Part shown: positions 1-5,416 of the stretch, piece after piece
Numbering within the stretch: position 1 is the first letter of the stretch
Layout of the letters: each line of letters begins with the position of its first letter
Source of the DNA: Syntrophobacterales bacterium
Lineage (GTDB): Bacteria > Desulfobacterota > Desulfobaccia > Desulfobaccales > 0-14-0-80-60-11
Assembly (NCBI GenBank): GCA_023229795.1
Contig: JALNYP010000120.1
Location: 1 to 7,166 of the forward strand
Length of the DNA stretch: 7,166 bases
Direction: 5' to 3'
Translations under genes and position numbers: made by a program
Notes under the pieces: generated by a model
Told to the model about the DNA's origin: nothing
The model's input: the letters and a program-made list of their open reading frames with translations, nothing else
Database searches by the model: none

Positions 1-1
1 G

Positions 2-1006
2 GGGGACGTGTTGGTGTCCACCCCGGTGATCGGCGCCCTGAAAGCGGCCTGGCCCGAAAGCCGCGTCACCTGCCTGGTCCCCAAAGGCACCGAAGATATG
101 GTTTCGGGCCACCCGGGGCTGGACGGTCTCATGGTGGTGGACCGGCGGGGGGCGACCTGGCCCCGGACCCTGAGCTTTCTCCGGGACCTGCGGCGGCGGC
201 GCTTCGACCTGGTGTTGGAACTCTCCGGCGGTGACCGGGGGGCCTTCTACTCCTTTGTATCCGGGGCCAAAGAACGGCTGGGCTTCGCTCACCCCGGGCA
301 GCCCTTCTGGCAGCGCCGCGGCTGTTTCACCCGGCTCCTGCCCCGTCCCCCTATCAGGATGCACATGGTGGACCAGAACCTGGCCGCGGTACGGGCTTTG
401 GGGATCGAACCCGTGAAGCCCTGCCTGCAGTTTTTTTGGGACGATCAGGTGGAGCGGCGGGTTCAAGACCTGGTCGCCTCCCTGGGGCTGACTGGCCGGC
501 CTTTCGCGGTCATGCACCCCGGGGCCGGCTGGCGCTTCAAGTGTTGGACCGCGGCGGGTTACGCCCGGGTAATCGAGGCCCTGGAACGGGATTGGGGCCT
601 GCCTGTAGTGCTCACCGGCACGAAGGCCGCGCACGAACAAGAATTGCTGGCGGAGATTCACCAGGAGTGCCGCGTCCAACCCCCCGATCTGGCGGGACGC
701 CTGAGCCTAAAAGAACTGGGAGCCCTGATCGCCAAGGCCCGCCTCTTCTTCGGCATGGACAGCGCCCCCATGCACCTGGCCGCGGCCGTGAACACCCCGG
801 CGGTGGCCCTCTTCGGCCCCAGCGGAGTCTTCAACTGGGGTCCCTGGGGCGAAGGCCACCTGGTAATCAAGCAGGACTGGGATTGCCTGCCCTGCGGCCG
901 GGACGGCTGTGAGGGTGGGAAAATCAGCCGCTGTTTAATCGAACTGACCCCGGAGGACGTGCTGGCCCGGATGGCGGCGCATTTTGGCAAATTGCCGGCA
1001 GGGTGA
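2..1006 (+). CDS. Glycosyltransferase family 9, lipopolysaccharide heptosyltransferase III (WaaQ/RfaQ)-like; 5' end cut by window
   Basis: Members of this family move a heptose from an ADP-heptose donor to the lipopolysaccharide inner core on the cytoplasmic side of the inner membrane. The frame is already open at position 2, reading GDVLVSTPVIGALK. This is the N-terminal donor-fold motif of family 9, usually found about 10 residues after the start, so only a short N-terminus is missing and the GTG at 8 is internal. Counting that GTG codon as residue 1, the second Rossmann domain starts near VMHPGAG (168-174), followed by FKCW (177-180), which I associate with the RfaQ subgroup. The family signature GMDSAPMHLAAA (249-260) and ALFGPSG (267-273) follow. 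Four cysteines (293, 296, 301, 309) sit before ITPEDVL-like residues, as in many family members. The stop is TGA at 1004-1006. The next gene is also a glycosyltransferase, supporting a surface-glycan role. The exact acceptor sugar cannot be read from sequence. Confidence 0.88.
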   Translation, partial: GDVLVSTPVIGALKAAWPESRVTCLVPKGTEDMVSGHPGLDGLMVVDRRGATWPRTLSFLRDLRRRRFDLVLELSGGDRGAFYSFVSGAKERLGFAHPGQPFWQRRGCFTRLLPRPPIRMHMVDQNLAAVRALGIEPVKPCLQFFWDDQVERRVQDLVASLGLTGRPFAVMHPGAGWRFKCWTAAGYARVIEALERDWGLPVVLTGTKAAHEQELLAEIHQECRVQPPDLAGRLSLKELGALIAKARLFFGMDSAPMHLAAAVNTPAVALFGPSGVFNWGPWGEGHLVIKQDWDCLPCGRDGCEGGKISRCLIELTPEDVLARMAAHFGKLPAG

Positions 1007-1014
1007 GAAGGATT

Positions 1015-1043
1015 TGTCATTCTGAGCGAAGCGAAGAATCTCG
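1015..1043. repeat. Dispersed intergenic repeat of the CATTCTGAGCGAAGCGAAG type
   Basis: This short sequence starts 9 nt after the glycosyltransferase stop. I recognise the motif from memory as one that recurs between genes in many unrelated bacterial genomes; I have not searched for it. The ends can pair (ATTCT at 1019-1023 with AGAAT at 1035-1039) and the centre holds a short direct repeat (GCGAAGCGAAG). It does not look coding. Confidence 0.5.
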
Positions 1044-1061
1044 TATTTCCAGCCAGTTAAG

Positions 1062-1092
1062 GTAATGTAGGGTGCGCACCGCGCACCATTAC
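1062..1092. repeat. Palindromic repeat, hairpin with bulge
   Basis: GTAATG (1062-1067) pairs with CATTAC (1087-1092), and inside it GTGCGC (1072-1077) pairs with GCGCAC (1081-1086) around an ACC loop. This leaves a 4-nt bulge (TAGG) on the left arm. The GTAGGGTGCGC-type core resembles a widespread class of small intergenic palindromes. It could stop or slow transcription leaving the upstream gene, but no U-tract follows, so a classical intrinsic terminator is not supported. Confidence 0.55.
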
Positions 1093-1114
1093 TACTGCTC
1101 ACTGCCTATAGCAT

Positions 1115-1201
1115 TTGCCAAAAGTTCTTTCCTCATATCCCCTCTCCCCCCAACGGGGGGAGAGGGCTAGGGTGAGGGAGGGCGGAAAAAACTTTTGGCA
1201 A
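1115..1201. repeat. 87-bp nested palindromic element with 12-bp terminal inverted repeats
   Basis: The ends are a perfect 12-bp inverted repeat, TTGCCAAAAGTT (1115-1126) and its complement at 1190-1201. The centre is a second perfect palindrome with a 12-bp stem (1140-1151 with 1155-1166) around the loop AAC, built of CCCTCT and C-runs. Additional pairing is possible between them (for example TTTCC at 1128-1132 with GGAAA at 1184-1188). The CCCTCTCCCC...GGGGAGAGGGCTAGGGTGAGGG core resembles a motif I know as common between genes of many proteobacteria. No convincing target-site duplication is visible. It ends 13 nt before the next start codon and so supplies much of that gene's immediate upstream region. 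Confidence 0.7.
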
Positions 1202-1214
1202 CGAGTATATTTTC

Positions 1215-2351
1215 ATGAAGATCGCCCTCCTACGACAGCGGGTCACGGCCCTCGGCGGCGCCGAAACCACCCTGGGCTACCTGGTCCGGGGCCTGGCTGC
1301 GGCGGGCCACGACGTGGCGGTTTACGGCACGGAGCCCCCCGACACGGCCCAGGCTGCGTTGCCCCCGGGGGTGAGTTACGTCCAGGTACCCGTTTGGGGC
1401 GGCAAGACCCTCAGGCTCCTGACCTTTGCCCTTAACAGCCGCCGCTTACTTCACCGGGCCGCGGACCAGGTGGTGTTCAGCCTGGAGCGCGTCCCGGACT
1501 CCCAGGTCTACCGGGCCGGCGACGGCTGCCATCGGGAGTGGCTGGCCCGCCGGGCCCCGTATCTGTCGCCCGCGGCCCGGGCCGCCCAGCGCCTGAGCCC
1601 CTTTCACCGGGTGATGCTCCTCCTGGAGCGACGGCTGTTCACCTCTCCGGGACTGCGCCGGGTGATTGCCAACTCCCGGCAGGCGGCAGATGAAGTCAGC
1701 CGCCACTACGGGGTGGACCCGGCCCGCATCCGGGTGATTTATAACGGCCTGGACCGGGCGCGGTTTTATCCCCTGGAGCCCGAAGCCCGGCTCGCCCTGC
1801 GCCACAGCCTGGGGACCCCGCCGGCTCGGGAAGTGCTCTTGTTCGTGGGTTCGGGCTTTGCCCGCAAAGGTTTGACTTATCTTTTGCAGGCCTTCGGCGG
1901 TCTAAATAATAGCCCTGCGGATTTGTGGGTGGTGGGCAAGGGCCATATCGCCCCCTATCAGCGGCTGGCCGAACGACTCAAGGTGGCGGACCGGGTCAGA
2001 TTCTGGGGGCCGGTGCCGGATGCCGCCCCGTTTTACCAGGCCGCCACGGTGCTGGCCCTGCCCACCCTCTATGACCCCTGCAGCAACGTGGTCCTGGAGG
2101 CCCTGGCCTGCGGCACCCCGGCCGTGACCACTGCGGCCAACGGCGCGGCGGAATTCATCATCCCCGGGGCCAACGGCGCCATTCTCCCGAGGCCCGACGA
2201 TAGCGTGGCCTTGAGGGAGGCTTTGGCTGCCTTCCTGAAACGAGGCCGGGACGAATCGCAACGCCGGGCCGCGGCGGACGCGGTGGCCACACTCAGTTGG
2301 GAGAAAACGGTGGCCCGGACCCTGGAGGTGCTAAAGGAAGCGGGATCGTGA
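1215..2351 (+). CDS. Glycosyltransferase family 4 (GT-B fold), surface-polysaccharide or LPS-core type
   Basis: A 378-aa retaining glycosyltransferase that should add a sugar from a nucleotide-sugar donor to a lipid-linked or LPS-core acceptor at the cytoplasmic membrane face. The start MKIALLRQR with a GGAE loop (residues 14-17) matches the usual N-terminus of the family, which fixes the ATG at 1215 although the ribosome site is weak (CGAG at 1202-1205). SLERVPDSQVYRAGDGCHREW (split: SLERVP 89-94, YRAGDG 99-104) is a stretch I associate with WaaG-like GT4 enzymes. VIANSRQAADE (150-160), NGLD (177-180) and VGSGFARKGL (211-220) mark the hinge and the donor-binding C-terminal domain. In the EX7E element (287-295) the first Glu is Asp (DPCSNVVLE), a common variant, followed by ALACGTPAVTT. 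Length is normal and the gene looks intact. The role is probably linked to the upstream heptosyltransferase-like gene, but repeats separate them. Confidence 0.88.
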   Translation: MKIALLRQRVTALGGAETTLGYLVRGLAAAGHDVAVYGTEPPDTAQAALPPGVSYVQVPVWGGKTLRLLTFALNSRRLLHRAADQVVFSLERVPDSQVYRAGDGCHREWLARRAPYLSPAARAAQRLSPFHRVMLLLERRLFTSPGLRRVIANSRQAADEVSRHYGVDPARIRVIYNGLDRARFYPLEPEARLALRHSLGTPPAREVLLFVGSGFARKGLTYLLQAFGGLNNSPADLWVVGKGHIAPYQRLAERLKVADRVRFWGPVPDAAPFYQAATVLALPTLYDPCSNVVLEALACGTPAVTTAANGAAEFIIPGANGAILPRPDDSVALREALAAFLKRGRDESQRRAAADAVATLSWEKTVARTLEVLKEAGS

Positions 2352-2426
2352 GGTTGCCCCCTTCACCTGCCTCTCTCCCCGCGGGTCGAGCCTTACAGAT
2401 AAATCAGTAGGTGAATTAAAAGGGTT

Positions 2427-2490
2427 TGGTGGCCCAGGCTTTCTAGCCTGGGCGGGATTTTCGGCACAGCCTGGAAAGGCTGTGCCACCA
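2427..2490. repeat. REP/BIME-like twin-hairpin element
   Basis: The ends TGGTGGC (2427-2433) and GCCACCA (2484-2490) are perfect inverted copies. Within them lie two hairpins: an 8-bp stem (CCCAGGCT 2433-2440 with AGCCTGGG 2445-2452, loop TTCT) and a 9-bp stem (GCACAGCCT 2464-2472 with AGGCTGTGC 2477-2485, loop GGAA). The two halves are imperfect inverted copies of each other, the layout of paired REP units. It lies between genes on the same strand and could act as an mRNA stabiliser or transcription barrier; that role is inference. Confidence 0.7.
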
Positions 2491-2597
2491 GACAAAGATC
2501 TTGTGGTGAGCCCCGCGGATGAGAGGGTAAATGCGTGTAACCCAGAACCTTTAAGTGAACTTTGCAGATATTGATACCCTTGACCAGCGGATTTTTG

Positions 2598-2625
2598 GCT
2601 GACCGCTGATAGCTGATAGCTGAAG
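2598..2625. repeat. Four tandem copies of a 7-nt unit (GCTGATA type)
   Basis: The units are GCTGACC, GCTGATA, GCTGATA and GCTGAAG, in direct tandem. Similar GCTGATAGCTGA strings occur between genes of many bacteria, as I recall. The last unit ends in GAAGG (2622-2626), which is the only Shine-Dalgarno-like sequence for the ATG at 2632, 5 nt downstream. Copy-number change could therefore alter the leader of the dehydrogenase gene. Confidence 0.65.
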
Positions 2626-2631
2626 GCTCCT

Positions 2632-3591
2632 ATGCTTGCTCTCTATTTTGACGGACAACCGGCTCTCAAAGACCTTCCCCGGCCTGCACCCGGCGACGGC
2701 GAGGTCCTGGTGCGGGTGCATCTGGCCGGCATCTGCGGCACCGACCTGGCGGTCCTGAAAGGCTACCACAATTTTCGCGGCATCATGGGGCACGAGTTCG
2801 TGGGCGAAGTAGCCGGCCCCGCGGACTCTCCCTGGCTGGGACAACGGGTGGTAGGGGAAATCAATATCGGCTGCGAGACCTGTGAGCGCTGCCGCGCCGG
2901 GCTGGCCCGGCACTGCCGTCAGCGCCGGGTCCTGGGCCTCCTGAACCATGACGGCGCTTTTGCCCCCTACCTGACCCTGCCCGCCGCCAACCTCCACGCG
3001 GTGCCGCCCGAGGTCCCGGACGTTTGGGCGGTCTTCACCGAACCCCTGGCTGCGGCCCTGCGGGTGCCGGAACTCGCCCCGGTGTCGCCCGCGGCCCGGG
3101 TCCTGGTGGTGGGGGACGGCTCTTTGGGATTGCAGATTGCCTGGGTCCTGGCCCTGAGCGGGGCTGAAATTCACCTGGCGGGGCATCATCCGGAACACCT
3201 GGCCCTGGCCCGACCCCGGGGAGTCGCCACTTTTCTGGCCGCCGATCTCCCTGCCGGGGACTACGATATCGTGGTGGAAGCCAGCGGCAGCCCCTCGGGC
3301 CTGGAGCTGGCGCTCACGCGGGTCCGGCCCCTGGGCACGGTGGTCCTGAAAAGCACTTACACGAACCGGTATCCACTCGAACCCTCGGCCCTGGTGGTCC
3401 CCGAGGTCCGGCTGGTGGGCAGCCGCTGCGGCCCCTTTGCCGGCGCTTTGCGCCTGCTAAAAGACGGCCGGATCGATCCCCGCCCTCTGATCAGCCGCAC
3501 CTTCCCATTAGCCAGGGGGCTGGAGGCCCTGGACTGGGCCCGGCGCCCTGGGGTCCTGAAAGTCCACCTCGATTGCCGGGAGGGGAATTGA
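2632..3591 (+). CDS. Zinc-dependent medium-chain alcohol dehydrogenase (MDR family)
   Basis: A 319-aa cytoplasmic NAD(P)-dependent oxidoreductase acting on an unidentified alcohol, polyol or related carbonyl. The N-terminal GroES-like domain carries the catalytic-zinc ligands: C35 (GICGTD), H54-E55 (MGHEF) and E137 (FTEPLAAAL). The structural-zinc cysteines are complete: C81, C84, C87 and C95. A Rossmann domain follows with VLVVGDGSLG (157-166), a usual GxGxxG nucleotide loop. The end of the second strand reads HLAGHHPEHL with no obvious acidic residue, which may favour NADP, but this is weak. The length is slightly short for the family (about 330-350). ATG 2632 gives the usual family start (FDG near the N-terminus, then PAPGDGEVLVRV). 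It overlaps no neighbour and sits between repeats and a new promoter, so it may be transcribed alone. The substrate cannot be assigned from sequence. Confidence 0.9.
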   Translation: MLALYFDGQPALKDLPRPAPGDGEVLVRVHLAGICGTDLAVLKGYHNFRGIMGHEFVGEVAGPADSPWLGQRVVGEINIGCETCERCRAGLARHCRQRRVLGLLNHDGAFAPYLTLPAANLHAVPPEVPDVWAVFTEPLAAALRVPELAPVSPAARVLVVGDGSLGLQIAWVLALSGAEIHLAGHHPEHLALARPRGVATFLAADLPAGDYDIVVEASGSPSGLELALTRVRPLGTVVLKSTYTNRYPLEPSALVVPEVRLVGSRCGPFAGALRLLKDGRIDPRPLISRTFPLARGLEALDWARRPGVLKVHLDCREGN

Positions 3592-3620
3592 CTGACAGCG
3601 ACTTGGGAAAATGATATATT
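3592..3620 (+). promoter_or_regulatory. Sigma70-like promoter (CTGACA - 17 nt - TATATT)
   Basis: CTGACA (3592-3597) and TATATT (3615-3620) each match the consensus hexamers at five of six positions, with the optimal 17-nt spacer. They lie in a local AT-rich stretch (3601-3660) that contrasts with the GC-rich genes around it. The promoter begins at the base after the dehydrogenase stop. Transcription would start near 3627, giving a leader of about 60 nt before the ATG at 3690 and possibly reading on through 5237. Confidence 0.6.
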
Positions 3621-3689
3621 TAACAAAATTGGTTGGTTATCTCTCTAGATACTCAATTCCATTCTTGACTGAAAGGGCATTGAGAAGTC

Positions 3690-4094
3690 ATGCAGCAGTA
3701 CCTGGACTATGAAGTTAATCCCGGGAATAACGTGGCCCACGGCCTGCCCCGGCAGCGGCTGGCGGTACTCTCTCCCATCTGGCGGGGCCCGGACCTGAGG
3801 CTGGAATATCCCGACGGCGAAGTCCAAACCCTGGTGGGGTGGTCGGGGGCGGCCCCCGGTGGTCCCTGCGAACTCCAGGTCTTTTGGACCCGTACTGAAC
3901 CCGCGGCCCCGGCAGTGGCCCTGGCTATCGGCGGCGATTCGGGGGTGCGGACCTTCGACCCTGAGGGCCCCGCCGAAGCTGCCCAAGGATACCCCTTTCT
4001 GGCCCTGGCTAACAGTCTGATCCCGGCCGCGGTCCTAAAAGTCATCGGACCGGCGCCTCAGCCCGCGCCCCGGCCCCCGTTGCTCCTGATGTAG
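3690..4094 (+). CDS. Hypothetical protein, 134 aa
   Basis: I do not recognise this family. The product begins MQQYLDYEVNPGNN and has no signal peptide or membrane segment. It alternates short hydrophobic and polar stretches (for example LAVLSPIWRG, LRLEYPDGEV, LQVFWTRTE), suggesting a mostly beta structure. A Pro/Ala-rich tail (PAPQPAPRPPLLLM) ends the protein. Codon use, with strong G/C in third positions, matches the neighbouring genes, which favours this strand over the antisense frames. ATG 3690 is the first start after an in-frame TGA at 3681-3683. Ribosome-site sequences nearby are poorly placed (AAGGG at 3673-3677). A promoter about 70 nt upstream supports expression. The gap to the protease gene is 81 nt, so the two may be co-transcribed. 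Function unknown. Confidence 0.6.
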   Translation: MQQYLDYEVNPGNNVAHGLPRQRLAVLSPIWRGPDLRLEYPDGEVQTLVGWSGAAPGGPCELQVFWTRTEPAAPAVALAIGGDSGVRTFDPEGPAEAAQGYPFLALANSLIPAAVLKVIGPAPQPAPRPPLLLM

Positions 4095-4106
4095 GGGAGC
4101 CAACTC

Positions 4107-4175
4107 ATGAAACAAGCGGACGCCCACCGGCGGCCCCTCGGCCGGCCTGGAAGGGCGACTGGCGGGAGGATATGA
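4107..4175 (+). CDS. Possible short upstream ORF, 22 codons
   Basis: An ATG at 4107 is preceded by GGGGAG (4094-4099) at a good 7-nt distance. It opens 22 codons (MKQADAHRRPLGRPGRATGG and two more) ending in TGA at 4173-4175. That stop touches the ATG of the protease gene at 4176 with no gap, in the same frame. The peptide is Arg/Gly-rich, hydrophilic and unlike a signal peptide. It could couple translation to the protease gene, or be chance in GC-rich DNA with a spurious start. No codon-run typical of an amino-acid attenuator is visible. Confidence 0.3.
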   Translation: MKQADAHRRPLGRPGRATGGRI

Positions 4176-4961
4176 ATGACAAGGCAAGTACGGCAGTTAA
4201 AGCTATCCTTGGGAATGGCCGCGGCGCTGCTATTGGGGCTCTACCTGTCGGCCCCGGCCCTGGGCGCTTCCGCCATGGGGCTGCAGGATGATTTCATCCG
4301 GGTGGCCGAACAGGTGACGCCGTCGGTGGTGAGTCTGAAGGCCGTCCGGGTGGTGACCATGCAGCCCATGGGAGTTCCGGAGGATTTCTTCCGGGGGACG
4401 CCCTTTGAAGGCATGTTCCGGGAGTTCGGCGGCGGCGCGCCCGTCCGGCGGCGCCAGGTGGGTCAGGGCTCCGGCGTCATCATTGATCCCCGCGGCTACA
4501 TCCTCACCAACAACCATGTGGTGGCCGGGTCCCAGCAGCTTTTGGTCCATTTGAACGACGGCCGGGAAGTAACCGGCCGGCTGGTGGGCGCTAACCCCAA
4601 ATTTGACATTGCCCTGGTGCAGGTGCCGATCCAGGGTTTGAGACCGGCCCCCATGGGAGATTCCAGCCAGATCCGGGTCGGCCAGTGGGCCATCGCCATC
4701 GGCAGTCCCTTGGGGTTGGAAAGGACCATGACCGTGGGCATCGTCAGCGCCACCGGGCGCCGGGGCTTGGGCCGGGGCACCTACGGGGACTTCATCCAGA
4801 CGGACGCCTCCATCAACCCCGGCAACAGCGGCGGCCCCTTGCTGGACATCAATGGCCGGGTTATAGGAATCAATTCCATGATCGCCGCCCAGGGCCAGGG
4901 GATCGGCTTTGCCATTCCCATCAACGTCGCCCGGCAGATTATCAGCCCGTGGATGAAATAA
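4176..4961 (+). CDS. Exported HtrA/Deg-like trypsin-fold serine protease lacking PDZ domains
   Basis: A 261-aa envelope protease of the S1C (DegP/DegQ) type, which normally degrades misfolded proteins in the periplasm. A Sec signal peptide is clear: basic MTRQVRQLK, a hydrophobic core (about 11-28) and a probable cut after ALGASA (residue 33). The catalytic triad is intact: H114 (TNNHVV), D144 (FDIALV) and S218 (NPGNSGGPL). The stretch PEDFFRGTPFEGMF (68-81) resembles the regulatory LA loop of DegP. The protein stops at ARQIISPWMK, directly after the protease domain, whereas typical family members continue with one or two PDZ domains to about 350-480 aa. The following DNA encodes no recognisable PDZ sequence. 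ATG 4176 is chosen because GGGAGGA (4164-4170) lies 5 nt upstream and the signal peptide begins there; ATG 4172 is in another frame. Probably one transcript with the genes on either side. Confidence 0.9.
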   Translation: MTRQVRQLKLSLGMAAALLLGLYLSAPALGASAMGLQDDFIRVAEQVTPSVVSLKAVRVVTMQPMGVPEDFFRGTPFEGMFREFGGGAPVRRRQVGQGSGVIIDPRGYILTNNHVVAGSQQLLVHLNDGREVTGRLVGANPKFDIALVQVPIQGLRPAPMGDSSQIRVGQWAIAIGSPLGLERTMTVGIVSATGRRGLGRGTYGDFIQTDASINPGNSGGPLLDINGRVIGINSMIAAQGQGIGFAIPINVARQIISPWMK

Positions 4962-4964
4962 GCG

Positions 4965-5237
4965 GTGACCCCGGCAGACCGTGACGCCAGACTGGCCGAT
5001 CATTTCCTCGAGGTCAGGGAGATCATCCGGGCCGAAGAGATGTGGGAACGGGTGCCGGAGCGCGCCCGGGAGTTCTCTCCGGATAACCTCGAAGGCCTGG
5101 TAAAGTTCGCCTATTTCGGCGGCTTCATCGACATGGCCGCGGTGCGCCGACTGCTCATCGTGGATAAAAAGGAGATCAACCGGCTGCGGGCCAAATGGTA
5201 TGAGGAAGTCCGGGAGCAGGGCTGCTGGCTCTGTTAG
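4965..5237 (+). CDS. Hypothetical acidic helical protein, 90 aa, coupled to the protease gene
   Basis: I do not recognise this family. The GTG start lies 3 nt after the protease stop TAA and in the same frame, which suggests translational coupling; the site itself has only a weak ribosome-binding sequence. An internal ATG at 5040 would give 65 aa. The product is rich in Glu, Arg, Asp and Lys, has no signal peptide, and looks almost wholly alpha-helical (for example HFLEVREIIRAEEMWERVPE, residues 13-32, and KKEINRLRAKWYEEVRE, 68-84). A more hydrophobic middle part, FAYFGGFIDMAAVRRLLIV (48-66), could be a helix pair. It ends in GCWLC with two cysteines. Being apparently cytoplasmic while its neighbour is exported, it is not an obvious protease subunit. 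Codon use resembles the neighbours, so it is probably a real gene. Confidence 0.6.
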   Translation: MTPADRDARLADHFLEVREIIRAEEMWERVPERAREFSPDNLEGLVKFAYFGGFIDMAAVRRLLIVDKKEINRLRAKWYEEVREQGCWLC

Positions 5238-5336
5238 CAGGGGGGCGCCGCTGCCGACCGCTCCTCCAAAACTGCTTTTCCTGGGCATTTTCCGGATTAA
5301 AAACCTCCACGTTTTTTATCTTTGAATAAAGTAAAG

Positions 5337-5365
5337 TTGATATTTCCTATATTTTCATATAAAGA
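5337..5365 (+). promoter_or_regulatory. Candidate promoter for the PEP-CTERM gene (ambiguous)
   Basis: TTGATA (5337-5342) is a fair -35 box. It pairs either with TATAAA (5358-5363, 15-nt spacer) or TAAAGA (5360-5365, 17-nt spacer). A different pair, TTGAAT (5322-5327) with TATATT (5348-5353), has a 20-nt spacer. None is ideal, but the AT-rich block makes a start near 5370 likely, leaving a leader of about 200 nt. No sigma54 -24/-12 element with correct spacing was found. Confidence 0.35.
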
Positions 5366-5416
5366 ATTAATGTAGATTTTGGTGCCATCAGATCCTCGGC
5401 TCCACGCCACCTCATC

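Larger units (their letters stand above)
2352..2631. other. Non-coding, repeat-rich spacer before the dehydrogenase gene
   Basis: No plausible gene occupies these 280 bases. They hold a pyrimidine-rich stretch (2355-2380), the twin-hairpin repeat (2427-2490), a mixed AT-richer part (2540-2580) and a 7-nt tandem repeat just before the next start. I found no -35/-10 pair with proper spacing, so the promoter of the dehydrogenase was not located. Confidence 0.6.

Noticed and set aside
1115..1435. 106-codon plus-strand frame from TTG 1115
   Set aside because: It starts inside the palindromic repeat and overlaps the family-4 glycosyltransferase in another frame, with a Pro/Gly/Arg-rich product.
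2362..2415. 7-bp inverted repeat TTCACCT / AGGTGAA spaced 40 nt apart
   Set aside because: Short and widely spaced; such matches arise by chance and no other structure supports it.
2551..3198. 215-codon open frame on the minus strand opposite the dehydrogenase
   Set aside because: The plus-strand dehydrogenase has all zinc ligands and a Rossmann motif. The antisense product resembles no family.
3645..4045. Two minus-strand open frames opposite the 134-aa gene (3645-3986 and 3707-4045)
   Set aside because: Their products are Pro/Arg/Gly-rich, and the plus strand has better codon use and a promoter. Because the 134-aa gene is itself unrecognised, this choice is less certain than the others.
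5223..5237. C-terminal CWLC of the 90-aa protein as a CaaX-type lipidation box
   Set aside because: Protein prenylation is not an expected bacterial process, so the match is probably chance. A metal-binding or redox role for the two cysteines is equally unproven.
4230..5288. 352-codon open frame on the minus strand opposite the protease and the 90-aa gene
   Set aside because: It is the complement of a clear protease gene with an intact catalytic triad. The product is His/Gly/Asp/Pro-rich and low-complexity, as expected for an antisense shadow in GC-rich DNA.
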